A DNA stretch of 64,000 bases, taken from Sweltsa coloradensis (taxonomy: Eukaryota; Arthropoda; Insecta; Plecoptera; Chloroperlidae). This document shows, piece by piece, positions 44,465 through 56,766 of the stretch. Position numbers and translations under genes: made by a program. A model generated the notes under the pieces. That model did no database searches, was not told where the DNA came from, and saw nothing but the letters and a program-made list of their open reading frames with translations. The first letter of the stretch is position 1, and the number at the start of each line of letters is the position of its first letter. The stretch is taken from assembly GCA_024449915.1 (NCBI GenBank), contig JAMZAV010000151.1, positions 1 to 64,000 of the forward strand, in the 5' to 3' direction.

Positions 44465-45673
44465 CTAGGAAAACGCTAAAGTCCCGTCGCGTTGTTGGAT
44501 GAGCGTAATTGGTGCATTGAGCTGCCATGTGTTATGCGGATTTTCTGTTGTTCTGTGAATAAATCATAACTAAGTTAAAATTTTTTAAAAATTAAATTAA
44601 TTTAAATTAGAAATTAACTATAATTTTTTATTTTTTTAATTAATCGTAATTTTAAAACAGGAAAAAATCGTATAATAATTTAAATTTTCATAAGAAATAA
44701 TTATTCGATTGGGCACAAATTTAACACGAATATACTAGGAAAACGCTTAAGTCCCGCCGCGTTGTTGGATGAGCGAAATTGGTGCATTGAGCTGCCATGA
44801 TTGTGTTATGAGGATTTTCTGTTGTTCTGTGACAAAATTATTACACAGTCGAAATTTTTTTTAAATTAAATTAAAAAAATACAAAATTAACATTATTTTT
44901 TAATTTTTTTTATTAATCGTAATTTTAAAAAAGAAAAAAATCGTAAAATTGCGATTTTCATAAGAAATAATTATTCGATTGCGCTCAAAAACGTGGCAGT
45001 TCTAAGTTCAGAGATTTCGAAGGTCCTCCATAAAATTTCATCGCAATTGGAGTATCGGTTTAGCCGGAATCGTGCTAAACAACACACAATAATACAAACA
45101 GAAAAAAAAAAAAAAAAAAACATTCTGGATTTTTTTTCCAGTGTAGTGAAATGGAATCTTCGCTTCGCTCGCTACGCTCGCTACGCTCATCCAATTTAAT
45201 TCAATAAATTAAGGTTCTGTGAAAAAATCATTATAATCGGATAAAGCATGTAGGTGTTATAAGTCGAAGAATGTTTTAAAATTTAAAAAAAAAATCGTAA
45301 AATTGTGATTTTCATGAGAAATAATTTTTTGATTACGCTCAAATTTCACACGAATATATCAATTCATAAAATTAAGATTCTGTAAAAAATCATTACCATC
45401 GATAAAGCATGTAGGTGTTATAAGTCGAAGAAATTTTTAAAAAATCGAAACAATCGTAGTTCATGAGAAATAATTTTTCGATTGCGCTCAAAAACGTGGC
45501 AGTTCTTACTTCCGAGATTTCGAACGCCTCCACAAAATTTCATCGCAATCGGAGTATCCGTTTAGCCGGAATCGTGTTAACAGACAGACAAAAATACAAA
45601 AAAAAGGGGAAAAAAACATTCCGGATTTTTTTCTCCAGTGTAGTGAAATGGAATCTTCGCTACGCTCATCCAA
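44465..45673 (-). mobile_element. Helitron-like element, type 1, interrupted (copy E)
   Basis: The outer element is 44465-44734 plus 45195-45673: CTAGGAAAACGC at the left, GCTCATCCAA at the right, A/T flanks. Comparison with copy A shows its interior is split by another member of the same family. Confidence 0.85.
44735..45194 (-). mobile_element. Nested short Helitron-like element (copy F)
   Basis: 460 bp with complete ends (CTAGGAAAACGC to CGCTCATCCAA). It is inserted between ATATA and TTTAATT of copy E. It lacks the central units, so it is an internal deletion form. Confidence 0.85.
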
Positions 45674-45767
45674 TCATACCGAACATTAAATTTGCACAAT
45701 TGAAATCCAACGTGAAATTGTTTTTGTAATCACGATTTCCTGTGACAGCATCAAGTGTGTAAAACTA

Positions 45768-46130
45768 CTAGGAAAACGCTTAAGTCCCGTCGCGTTGATG
45801 GATGAGTTTTAAAAAAATAGTATGCGTGGGATCTCTTTACTTTTTCAAGTTCCATTGCAAAATCATTTTTGTTAAATTAGATTAATTTGTATAAAGTTCT
45901 AATTGCTAGGCCAGCTAGGGTAATTAGAATGTCAAATATCTGTAGGCCCGAAGATTGCTTTATGAACGCATTGTAGGTGATTGTTGTCAAGTTTCTATTG
46001 TTACTTGTCAATTAGTATTATTTACCGTTGAAAACTTATATCAAAAGCTTTATTTCTATGGATTCTGGCTAACTTTTTCAACTTTTTCTTTCAAAAGGTA
46101 CTATATCACCATAACCTTAATGTCCATTTA
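45768..46130 (-). mobile_element. Helitron-like element, type 2, truncated (copy H)
   Basis: Starts CTAGGAAAACGC, then GCGTTGATGGATGAG and the type-2 leader (GTGATTGTTGTCAA, ATGGATTCTGGCTAAC). It stops within the first 'cataaccttaatgtccatt' unit. Confidence 0.75.
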
Positions 46131-46719
46131 TATATTTATTTGGGTTTCATTAAAGTAGTAACTACATACATGTTTCATACAGGTTATGTAATAAATCACT
46201 CCTACTTGATGCCCAAGACTAAGAATACTAAGAGCTATGAAAACTACAATTAAAATTAAAATGATTATTTCTTGCATTGCCTAACATAACAGAGTCCATA
46301 ATAGCATTCATTATATCATTATTACTTATATACTGTGCGTGGTTTATATATATCTATATACTCTATTTGTAGTCCTACATAAGTACAAATTACATTTTTT
46401 TCTTGATTAAAATAAGATGATACTAATATTAGGGCTAACAGTAATAACTAGAACTAATTAGAATACAATAAAATGAGAGTATAAAAAATAACAGACAGTG
46501 TATTAAACTTATTTTCTTCTTCATAGTAATGTCTGAAATTCATATACAACATTTTTTACCAAGTTCTTAAATTTGTATTTGAGTTTTGTATTTTTAAGCT
46601 AGCAGGTAAAGCATTCCACCTGTGTGCCGATACATAATTGAATTATCTTTTTCCTCTAGTTTCTTTGTTTACTTTAGGTACTGTAATGTTGTTGTTGGCT
46701 ACAGAGCGAAGACTTTTCC
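46131..46719 (-). other. A/T-rich DNA, possible LINE tail remnant
   Basis: On the minus strand near 46500-46640 a short frame (HRWNALPASLK) resembles the very C-terminal segment of LINE reverse transcriptases. The rest is unassigned. Confidence 0.3.
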
Positions 46720-47270
46720 CTTATGAAAAATAACTATTGAGAACTATTAAAAAAAAAACTAATAGTTTTGGCCAATAGTATTATTGGACACGACTATTGA
46801 GTAAAAACTATTCACTATAACTATTGAAATACAACCTTAAAACTATTGTACCCCCCCCAAAAAATATATTTGTGTATAACTATTGAGGATAAACTATTGG
46901 AAGTATGACTGGAAATAACTATTTAGAATAAACTATTAACAGTAACTATTGACATAATTGTACCCAGTAGTTATTATGTATAGTTAAGTTTCAATAGTTG
47001 AAGCTAAATCGTTTTAATATTTATTTGCAACTTATAACTATTGCATATAACTATTCAAACAATCTTCCACTATTGTAGCATAACCACACATAATTAACTA
47101 TTACAAACAACTACTGCTATAAAACCATTGGAAATAATAGTAGGAATAACTACTGGCTATAACTATTGGCTTGAACTATTGGCTATAACCATTGGGTGAA
47201 CTACTGACAATAACTATTGGGTTTAACTACTGACAATAACTATTGGCTATAACTATTGGGTGCAGCTACC
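46720..47270 (+). repeat. AACTATTG minisatellite
   Basis: About 35 irregularly spaced copies of TAACTATTG(G/A) and variants, spaced mostly 10-20 bases. They become more regular towards the right (GGCTATAACTATTGG). Confidence 0.85.
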
Positions 47271-47326
47271 TCCCGGGTAAAACTAGCCTCCTACTGCTAT
47301 ACTACCAACACCTCCACCACTACTAC

Positions 47327-47334
47327 TACTTCTT

Positions 47335-47403
<69 letters not shown>
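47327..47403 (+). repeat. (TAC)n microsatellite
   Basis: About 24 nearly perfect CTA/TAC triplets. The frame through it encodes poly-Thr or poly-Tyr and is not a gene. Confidence 0.95.
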
Positions 47404-47406
<3 letters not shown>

Positions 47407-47487
47407 CCACAGTATAACAATCTCTTACAGTAGCGAAACTTCAATGCACTGCCTGCAGAGTGATTTGCTGTCGTGGTCGGCTGCGCG

Positions 47488-47750
47488 TACCGCCGCTACA
47501 CGAGCGCGACCTGGCCAAGGTCAGAGTCATTTGAGTGAACTAAAAGCATCCGCCATCTAAAAGTCAGTGCTTTACAACGTTTACAACATACAAATTGTGG
47601 GCGGCGGTGCGCCCAGTCAGGAAAGCTATAATATCTATACCGCTCTCCGTGTAGGTAACCTACGTAGCGACATGTATAGATAGAGCTTCTTGCCGCTACA
47701 CTAGCGCGACCTGGCCAAAGTCAGAGTCATTTTGAGTGAACTAAAAATGA
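47488..47750 (+). repeat. 200-bp spaced direct repeat
   Basis: GCCGCTACAC(G/T)AGCGCGA, CCTGGCCAA(G/A)GTCAGA and GTGAACTAAAA occur at about 47492 and 47692. Confidence 0.7.
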
Positions 47751-47989
47751 AAAACAAAAAAAAATTGACAATGCCGAAGAATGGAAGCTAATCATTTTTT
47801 GAAAGGGGCTGGGCCTAGTCTAGGCTTTTTAAATTTGCAGTCAAAACAACTGCAATTTAATGATGAAATTTTTATTAGTATCAACCATTAAAACCCCTAC
47901 ATTACAATCCCTGGGTCTAGGCCTAGCCTAGGGCCCCTAGGCTAGGTCTGGGGCCGTAGGTTTCTTTTAAAACAAATGTATGCCCACCA

Positions 47990-50900
47990 ATAAAAATAAA
48001 TTTTTTCCCCTTTGACTCATCCCTTGCATAAGTTAAAACTTTTTTTAGGAAAGGGAATAGCCTACCCTATGGAGAGAAATAAAAATTTTTTTAAAAATTT
48101 TTAAAAAAAAATATACAAAAAATTTTAAAATTTCAAATTTCTTTAATATTTTTCCCTTTCATTCTATACAAACCCCCTTTTTTTTTATTGAATTTTTTTA
48201 TTTTTTTTTTAAAATTTAAATTAAGAAAAAACATAGTAGTTTCAGGAGGGGTGAAGAAATTTGAGTGTAAAGTAGGGGGGGTTTATTTATATTTTCGGGC
48301 ACAAGTTTAATTTAAAGTCAGCGGGGAATAAAGGTATTCATTGGGGGTTTTAGAAGAAAACGTTTTATAAGAAATGATTTAAAATTATTTTTAAAAAGAG
48401 TCTGGGAGGTATTTTTTTAATTTGGGGGGATATGTTTGAAGTTTGTTAAAATTTGGTAATGAGGTCCGGGGGAAAAGAAACGGGGTTGTTTATGAGTTGG
48501 GAAAAAATTTTTGGTTTGGCGAAATTTTTTTATATGGTCAGAATGTTGATTTTAATTTTTGAAGGGGTGGGGTTTGATTTGACAAAGCCCGCTGAAAGTT
48601 GTATCAAAAGTACTTGCAAGGGGCCAAGTTTTTTTGGGGGGGGAAGATTTTTTCGGCCGAGGTACCCCAAGAGGCTCCTACTATTTTCAAAAAGGGCCCT
48701 TTTTTGTAACCCAAAAAAACTCTTATAGCTTTTGGGGGTTTTCCCCCCAAAAAATAAGTCCGTAGATATGTGTGAGGGGATGTGGAAAGGGTTATATGAA
48801 ATAAGGCCCGTTGTGCGGCTAGGCTTTAATTCTTCGAGGAGGAAAAAATCCACTTTTTACCCTTTGAGCAAACGCGTTATGTGGTCTGCCAATCAAGAGT
48901 GTCAGTCATATTTTAGACCAGGAAACTTGTGGCTTCAGAGCAGGCAATGCTCTTAGATGAGATGCGAATGAGGAGGCTTTCGGTGGGGGGAAAATTGTGA
49001 GGGGAATTTTAAAAATACCCCGTTTTTGGGTTTTAAAGAGAAAGGGGGTTTTTTGTACAGTATTGTGACTTTAGGAAAGGGTTTGTTGGGTTTGGACTTT
49101 TGGAGAGTGGTGCTAAAAAATTTTCCTTTTGTGCTGGGGGAGAAATTTTGGCTGAAATCATCGAGTATTGGGTTGATACCAGGGGGTTTGAAACATTCGG
49201 GCATATCGTTGACTTTAAAGGGGGGAAAAAAAGGGGGTTTGGCCCAAAAGAAGGGTTTCCTTTGGGGGACCCCATTTTCAGGACCCGGGGTTTGAAAAAT
49301 TTTGAAAAGGGGGGAAAGGGGTTTTTTTTAGTTTGCGGATTTCGACATTGGGGCCCGGGTGGGATGGGTTTAAGAGGAGACCCCAGGAGGGGGGCCCTTT
49401 GATTCCATTGTTTCAAATTTTGTAATAGTGGGGTTTAGAGAAACAAAAGGTGGCCAAATCTTTATTTAAGATGAAAAAAAATTGTAGGGAAAAGGGCCCC
49501 CTTTATCAAGGCATGTGGATAGTTTTTAAAAAGGGTAAAAAAAGGCGGTGGATTTGTTTTGGCCTTTTTGGGAAAAACCATTTTGGGTTTTAGTGAATTA
49601 ATTGTGTTTGGGGATTTTAAAAAGAGGTTAAGGGGCAAAAAAGGTTTTTTCCCAAAGATTTTGAAAAGGAAAAGGAGAGAAGAGATATTGGGGAAAGTTT
49701 TTGGGGTTTAGAGAACCCTTTTTTATAAAGGGGGAATAACTTTAGTTCTTCAGCTTTAAAGGGGAAAAATCCCAGTTCAAATGATTTTTTTTTTTTAAGA
49801 GGGGAATAAATGGATTTAAAACTTTTTAAAAAAAAATTGCGGGGGGGGGGAATCGTTTTTAGCCGGAAGTTTTGTTTTACCTAACGATTAAAATTTTTCC
49901 CAATTTTGGGGGGGTGGTGCGAAAAAAACTTTTAATAAAGTGATTTGAGGGATGTTTTGGGGGGGGGCCTTTGGGGAAATATTATGTTGAAGTTGGGGGT
50001 CTTTTTTAAATTCCCCGCTTTAAAAAGTAGTTTTTAAAAATAGTTTGATATTAGTTCGGATCTGACACTAGTGACCCTTCTATGTTTAGAAAAAGGGTTT
50101 CCATCACGCGAGTGGGGTTTAAAGATTGTGATTTTAGCCCCCATGATGCTCTTGTTTTATTGTCACCCTTTAAATTTTTTTGGGAAAAAAAAAATTGTTT
50201 TTTGGGTTTCTAAGTTTGAGGGAGTAAATTTTTTTGAGGGTTTTATATGGTCAGAGTAGTTTGAACGGGGAAAGGTGTAGTTTTGCATTATATAATTTCT
50301 GAGATGTTTGCCTTTCCCGTAGCTTTGGTAATCCAAAGGGTTGGGGGCAGGTTTGTTTTGGGTTTTTACGAGTTTAGGAAAAAGCTTTTTTAAAAAAAAT
50401 TAGGAAAAGGGGTTTTGGAAGGTTTTTTTAGTGCATCGTTTTCGTTCCCAGTATGGATTAGGCCATTCTTTTTCACGAGTTTGCTTTTGGAAAAAAGTTG
50501 ATATTTTTTTTATTGAATTTTCCTTTTTTTTGCTAAATTGGGGGAGGAAGCCCCTTGCGATTTTAAATTTTTAGAAAAATGGGGCATGATCTGAGAAGTG
50601 TGGGTGCAAAAGTTTTGGATTATAAAGGGTTGACCCGTGAAGTGAAAATTTACAAGGAGGGAAAACTATTTTCCAAAATATACGAGTTTGGAGTGTTGAG
50701 GGGAAACAACCATGTTTAAAAAATTCGATCGTCTAAAGGGGGGTGTCTGGGGGGTAGATTTTTTAAAAACCTGTTTAAAGTTTAAAAACTCGCAAAGAGC
50801 AATTTTTGCTTTGGAAATTTTTTGGTTGTTTTTTAAAAAAGGGATCCCGGAGATTTTCCAAGAAAAGATTTTTCCTCTCCATTGGGGGGATCATAAATTT

Positions 50901-53400
50901 AAAATATCATAATTTGTGAGTTGGTTTGTTTCAAACAAAAATCCCGTGCATTTAAAAATCAAAATTTTGAGCATATTAATTTAAATTGGGGTAGAGGGAA
51001 CCCATGTTAAGATGAGGTTTTGCAAATATAGCTACCCCCCCAGTTTTTGGGTTTGGTTTGAATAGATGGGTTATGTTAGAGATTTCCCGGTAGCAGAGGA
51101 GGTTGATTTTTGATTTATTCGACCCAAAGTTCAGATAACATATTACGTCGGTGAAAAATTAAAATTTTTGGGCAGATTTCAGGTCTTCCTTTTTTGCGGG
51201 ATGGAGCGGATGTTTGACTTAGGTTTTTATATTAGCCCAATTTGAAACCCTTTTGCTTGTTTTGGTTTTTTTTTAAGGTTTGATTTTGGGATTTTAGAGT
51301 TTTTAGAAAGGAGGGGATGGTTTTTGGGGATGTCTATGGGGTGTGAGAAAGTTAGTGTGTTTAGGCTAAATTTTGGGGGTTTTATTTTTGGTTTTTGTTG
51401 TTTTTAGTTTTGGGGGTTTGAAGAGTTTATAGAAAAAGGAGGGGGAGGGGGGGTTTGGGATGTTATGGGGGTGAGAAAGTTAGTGGGTTTAGGGTAAAGT
51501 GGGGGGGTTTTATTATCTGGTTTTTTATTAGTTACCCAAAAAGGGATTATGGTTGGGGAGCTAGTCAACTAGGCCCTTTGATTTTGGGTTTTTTATTGAT
51601 GTATTTAGATGACTTTAAAAAGGAGTGGTGGGATCTAAAAATTAGGGGATGCCTGTTTTTTTCTTCCGATAAAGATCAGTAAGGGAAATTTAACCCAAAA
51701 TTCTGGGGGACCATGGTTTTTTAATTTAAGTTTCTGACCCAGACCCTCACTTTTCATTTTAAATTTCCCCTAATTTTGATTAATTTCAATTTGGAAAAAG
51801 AAGTATACCCCCTATTTGGGTTTTCCCTGTTTTGGAAGTAAGTTTTTGACTTTAGGCGCGGTGTAAACATCCTGTCCCAAAAATAAAGGCCCCTCCAGAT
51901 GATATACCGGGGTTGCTTTCCCCAATTGTACGGGAAAGACAGTGTTTCCCGTTCAATAGTGGAGATTAGGGCCCCGTCCCCAGCGATAACACTTGTGGGT
52001 TGCTCTCCTCCCAAAGTACGTGGGGCAAAACAATGCCCGGCAAGCAATTTGAGGGATGGGGTCCCCGGAATGCACCCGGGGCGGCCCTCCTCCCAAAGTT
52101 TTTACAAAACAGTGTCCCGGTTACAAAATAGAAGGGGGGCCGTCTCGGATGTCTCAGCGACAATAGCTAGGCTCAGTGAGGGTCAAGCAGAGACTCCGGA
52201 GGGGCAGAGCTTTTGCTGCATCGGTTTTGGGGTTTGGGGGAAAGCCGCTGGGGCGGTGGGAATTGTAGTGGGGAGCAGTCAACGTTGCAGCTTCTGAATT
52301 TGCAGCGGGGATCACAGGGTTAGACTTTACAAGGAAGGGTTTGCGTTTTGGGGCAGTGATTTTTCCCCTTACCCCCTAGAGTTTTGGTGATGGCCGCAGG
52401 ATTAGCATTTGAACGTTGATGCCGGGCCCAATTTGGGTTTCGGTGTTTTGGGCGGGTGACTTTACTTGTGTTAGCCTTTTAAATCATATATTAAGATTTG
52501 GGTTTTGATTTTTTGAAAACTTTTGATTATATTCCTTGGGCTAATGGCCAGTGCATTCTGTCGAGGCCGGGCCCCACCCCAAATTTGGGCATGGCTCAGG
52601 GCGGGAGTGATAGTAAAAAGCAAAAAAACTTAATTTCTTCAACGAATTCAGGAGGTCTTTTACAAACGGTTTGTCTTGTGATCTAATTTTTGATCAAAGT
52701 AGAATAGTAGTTTTCCTTTTGATGCAGAGTGGCATCTCACCAAAACCCTTTTTAATGGGTTTGGGGAGTTCCCCGACATGGCCGAATCTATCTTTTTAAA
52801 ACAGGGCCCGGTGCCCCTGTACATGCTGAGGCGGGGCCCCCACGGGGCAAGAGGGGTGGTTTAGGGGTTTTAAAAAATTACCCTCTTTTCCCCTACAGTT
52901 GGGGCCCCGGCAGTGAGTAGTGTTGTTTGGATGCATTTGAAGAGGGACTTTGGGGGATGATTTTTGGGGTTGGCGGTAGTGTTTTGGGGGAGGGGTTGGG
53001 AGTGGGAGTGGTAGTGGTGGGGTTGAAAAAAAGTGGAGTCTGGGGGACTTTTTGATTAGAGGGGTTTAGGGGGGGGGCTGGAATTTGGGAAAAAGGGTTT
53101 TTCTAGATTAGGGAGAGGTTTCTTGCAGATTCGGTGTTGTCAGCGGCCCCGACTCTTTGCTTTTATGCAGCAGAGGTTGGGGTGACCCACCCCCTGAAGT
53201 GCTGAGTAGGACTGTGGTTTGGGGACATTGACACTGACGGAAAGGGTGCAGCATTGGCCCCCCAGCTTTTGTGTGGAGATGATTTCCCTAATCAAGGGGT
53301 TTTGTTTTTTAATACCCCGCCTGTTGGGATGAAGTCCCCCCCTACTTATATCACTTGTGAAATTGACTTGTTTGATTCTACGTAGGTTATGCCATAAGTA
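47990..53400. other. G/T-homopolymer-skewed block, probably low-quality sequence
   Basis: Over about 5.4 kb the plus strand consists largely of G and T runs (TTTTGGGG texture) with long homopolymers, abruptly unlike the flanks. Frames of 60-130 codons occur but read as low-complexity Gly/Phe/Lys-rich chains. A somewhat less distorted patch lies at 51.9-52.3 kb. No gene can be supported. Confidence 0.55.
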
Positions 53401-53539
53401 GTGCAAATTATTATCAGTAAAAAAAATAATAACGTCAGACGAAACTTATATCCAGCTCATATCCAGCTGTAGCAGTATTATCACGTCGTAATAGTGCAAA
53501 AAAATGACATCGTTTTCAATTCAGATCAAAAAGTCACTG

Positions 53540-53793
53540 CCGTGGCACTGTCATCGTTAGTTCACTTTAGTGCTCGAACCTTCGCTAGGGGCGCGCGTGT
53601 CGGTTTATCAGCGTGTTTTGCTAGCAAGTCTCGCTACTGTAAGAGATGGGTTATACTGTGATCTCACTCTGGGGCGCCGGGTATACCCCAGTCAGTCTGC
53701 CAAGAACCTTGTAGTAACCTTTACGGACATCCTCAACTGGGGTTCTCATTGCCGTATCAACCGCGTGCGGGCACGTCTTAACTTACTCAAGAT
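53540..53793 (+). pseudogene. LINE RT C-terminal fragment, left of gypsy 2
   Basis: A frame from about 53570 ends SAKNLVVTFTDILNWGSH, the segment after the RT catalytic core in CR1/Jockey-type LINEs (K-LGV-FD--L-W--H). It is interrupted at 53793 by gypsy 2 and resumes at 58435. Confidence 0.65.
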
Positions 53794-54024
53794 TATTATA
53801 TATTCTTTTTACGTTTTCTAGTCAGGATGGATTAATAGTTTACAAATAACGACAGATTACATTTTAGTTGACTGTTTATTGATACAATGACAATACAGTA
53901 AAGTGCGGGAGTCCTATTTTTTAGGTCCCACCAAACAACTTAGAAATCTTCTACCTAGTACCAACCTAACAACATGATACATGTAGTTGTTGTTGTTGTC
54001 AGTTTCAAATACCTTTATATAACA
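53794..54024 (-). repeat. Gypsy 2, 3' LTR
   Basis: On the minus strand begins TGTTATATAAAGG and ends GAATATATAATA. The end is an imperfect inverted repeat of the start. It differs from the partner LTR by about two substitutions and five single-base length changes in homopolymers. Confidence 0.9.
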
Positions 54025-54175
54025 TCCCCTTTTCTAAACTGAAACATTACTATTCAACAACATAATGAGAAGTACAATTAATTGTTTTACAATTCTAAAG
54101 ATAGGGTTACAAAGATAGAATTGCTTACTTAAATTACAAACTATTTATAAGTCATAAATCATAATCAAAAGTTGC

Positions 54176-55149
54176 TTAGCGCTGATAGTCTAACAGATAA
54201 CGAGGCAGTTGTTTCTTTCGAGTTGGCCTAGTTATCGTTTGAGACAAAGGAGGTTCTAAAACTAAAGGATCAATCGGAATCACTGGTTCTGGAAGGTGAT
54301 TTGGTTCTTGGAACAACTCTTCCGGAAGTGGCTGTGTTACTATGGGAGAAGGGTTTACAGACTGGTGCAAATCTCTTCGGTTCCTACGGAAATCTGCGTT
54401 GTTGGCCGTAGTAACGATGTACGACCTAGGCGATTCATGTATTCCCTTTACGATGGCTTTCTCCCATGTATCTCCACGTCTAATTCTGCAACTCTCTCCT
54501 ATTTTTAGTTCTGGTAGAGGACGAGCCGATCTATCATAAAACTTCTTCTGACGACATTGTTTTAGACGAAGGGCGTCCGTAACCTGTGTTTCTACTCTAG
54601 GTTCTAATAGAGACTTGGATATCGGCAACTTTGTGCGAAGATTTCTGCTCATTAGCAATTGTGCTGGAGATCTGTTTATGTCCTTAACTGGAGTTGATCT
54701 GTATTCTAAAAGAGCTGTATAGATATCTGTCCCTTCTGCATGTGCTTTACGGAGCATTGTTTTACCAATCTTAACTGCACTCTCTGCCATCCCATTAGAT
54801 TGGGCATATGTTGGGCTTGATGTGATTATTTGGAAATCCCATTCTCTTGCAAATGTTTGTATTCGTAGCTCATGAATGGCATATTGTCGGAAACTACGCA
54901 CTCTGGGATACCATTATGTGAGAACACCATTTTCATATTTTGGATCACATCTTTAGCTGTTTTGCCTTCGCACTTAATGATTTCTAACCATTTTGAATAG
55001 TAATCAATTATCGCCAGGTATGTCACTCCACTATACTCTAGGAAATCGGCAGCAATCTTCTGCCATGGCCGATCAGGAATTTTATGAGAAAGTAATGGCT
55101 CTTTTGAGTTGTTTCTCTGAAACTTCTCACAGATCCAGCACTTGGACAC
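54176..55149 (-). pseudogene. Gypsy 2 integrase
   Basis: The zinc-finger Cys pair is in CWICEKFQ, then the catalytic Asp in AADFLEYSG, a second Asp in VVSDNMPFMS and the Glu in SNGMAESAVKIGKTML. The C-terminal part is DALRLKQCRQKKFYDRSARPL (cited in part) and a LKIGESCRI segment. One frameshift at about 54830-54900 separates the second Asp from the Glu. Confidence 0.9.
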
Positions 55150-55346
55150 TGTGTCCGATTTGCTGGGTCATGCCAGGCCAATAAAGAATTCCTCATGCTC
55201 TCGCCTTACATTTTCCATGCCCTGATGGCCCTCATGAATTGAATTAAAACATTTTCTCACGCATTGTTTGAGGTACAAGTAACTTATTCCTACAAACACT
55301 AAACCTTCCGACACAGAGATCTGTTCCTGCAGTTTCCAATAAGGCT

Positions 55347-55800
55347 TTACACTGGTTCAACCTCGGAAACTCGTCTTGGCCATCCTTCTGTGTGGTAGTG
55401 AATTATTTGCTGAAGGACTGTGTCAGCTAAAGTTGCTTTTTGAGTTTCCTCCCTCTTTGCAGGACTAATGGCTAAATGTTTTTCTACTGTATGTACAATG
55501 ACGTTAAGTTCTGGATCATCCTCAACCGGGTCCATTAGATAGGCCCTTGATAGTGTATCAGCCAAGAACAACTCTTTGCCAGGGACATACGACACATTTA
55601 AATCATATCTTAACAATTTAAGCAACATTCGCTGAAGCCTAAATGACACTAGATTTAGCTCCTTCTTCACGATAACGACAAGTGGTTTATGATCAGTATG
55701 TACATTTACGTTTCTACCGTACACGTATTGGTGAAATTTCCTTTTCAATTTGAGCATAATTTTTCTCTGCTGCAGTGAGACTGCGAGATGCATATGCAAT
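55347..55800 (-). pseudogene. Gypsy 2 RNase H, C-terminal part, and linker
   Basis: [19 protein letters not shown], then LNVSYVPGKELFLADTLSRA, typical of the end of gypsy RNase H. It is out of frame with the RT part by one base near 55750. Confidence 0.85.
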
Positions 55801-56307
55801 TGGAAGAGAATCTTGCATCAAGCATGCACCTAACCCGTCTTTCGAGGCATCGGTTTGTAAAACTAGGGGTTTGGCTTGATCATAATATTGCAAAACAGGT
55901 GCATTGCACAGTTTCTCTTTTAAACTAGCCATTGCTTTCTCATGTTGAGGCTGCCATTGCCAATCAACATCATTTTTTAACAATTCCCTTAATGGGGCAG
56001 TGGTATGTGAAAGTTTGGGTACAAACTGAGCTACATACGTGACCATGCCTAGAAATCGGCGTAAATCTTCCTTACTTGTTGGGCGAGGCATCTCAACCAT
56101 TGCTCGAATTCTGTCCCCGTCTGGTTTGAGTCCTTCCGATGCTACCAGATGTCCTACGTATTTGACAGAGTCCACTCGTAGTTGCATCTTCTCCTTGTTA
56201 AACTTCACTCCATACTGCTTGGCTCTCTCTAGCACTGCAAGAAGTATCTGATCATGTTCCTCTACAGTTGTGCCTGCAATTATTAAGTCATCAAACACAA
56301 TCCACAC
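55714..56307 (-). pseudogene. Gypsy 2 RT, C-terminal half, and RNase H start
   Basis: The RT catalytic pair is FDDLIIAG (YxDD position reads VFDD). [29 protein letters not shown] and the RNase H motif [12 protein letters not shown] follow. In frame with neither neighbour. Confidence 0.88.
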
Positions 56308-56700
56308 TCCTGAATATCACCAAATATTTTCATGACCTTCTTTTGGAATATTTCTGGTGCCGAGCTGACACCAAATGGAAGCCTTTCAAAGCGATATCTA
56401 CCGAAAGGGGTCTGAAAAGTACAGTAGTCAGCACTAGAATTGTTTAATTGTATATGCCAAAAACCGTCCTTCATGTCCAGTATTGTGAACACTTTTTTTC
56501 CGTTCATACGAATCGCGACATCTTCGGCAGTCGGAATTGCAAAATGTTCCCGCTTAATCGCCATATTTAAATCTCTAGGATCAAGACAGAGACGTAGACG
56601 TCCATCTTGTTCTCCACTATAACGAGACTACTGACCCAGTCAGTAGGGTGATCTACTTTGGATACGACTCCTTGTTTTTCAAGAGTGTTTAAGGTTTCTT
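56283..56700 (-). pseudogene. Gypsy 2 RT, N-terminal half
   Basis: Contains the RT motifs FTILDMKDGFWHIQL, TFQTPFGRYRFERLPFG and SAPEIFQKKV. Upstream pieces (QGVVSKVDHPTDWVSSLVIV) lie in another frame near 56640-56700. Confidence 0.88.
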
Positions 56701-56766
56701 TCAGTTTGGGTTGGAGCTGAAATGGGACCTTTCGAGGGGCATGAATAACAGGATCTACCTTATCGT

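Noticed and set aside
47243..47560. 105-codon frame with poly-Thr
   Set aside because: It is produced by the (TAC)n microsatellite; flanking codons have no protein-like pattern.
48453..52297. Several frames of 60-130 codons on both strands
   Set aside because: Low-complexity chains from G/T homopolymers in a block that looks like poor consensus sequence.
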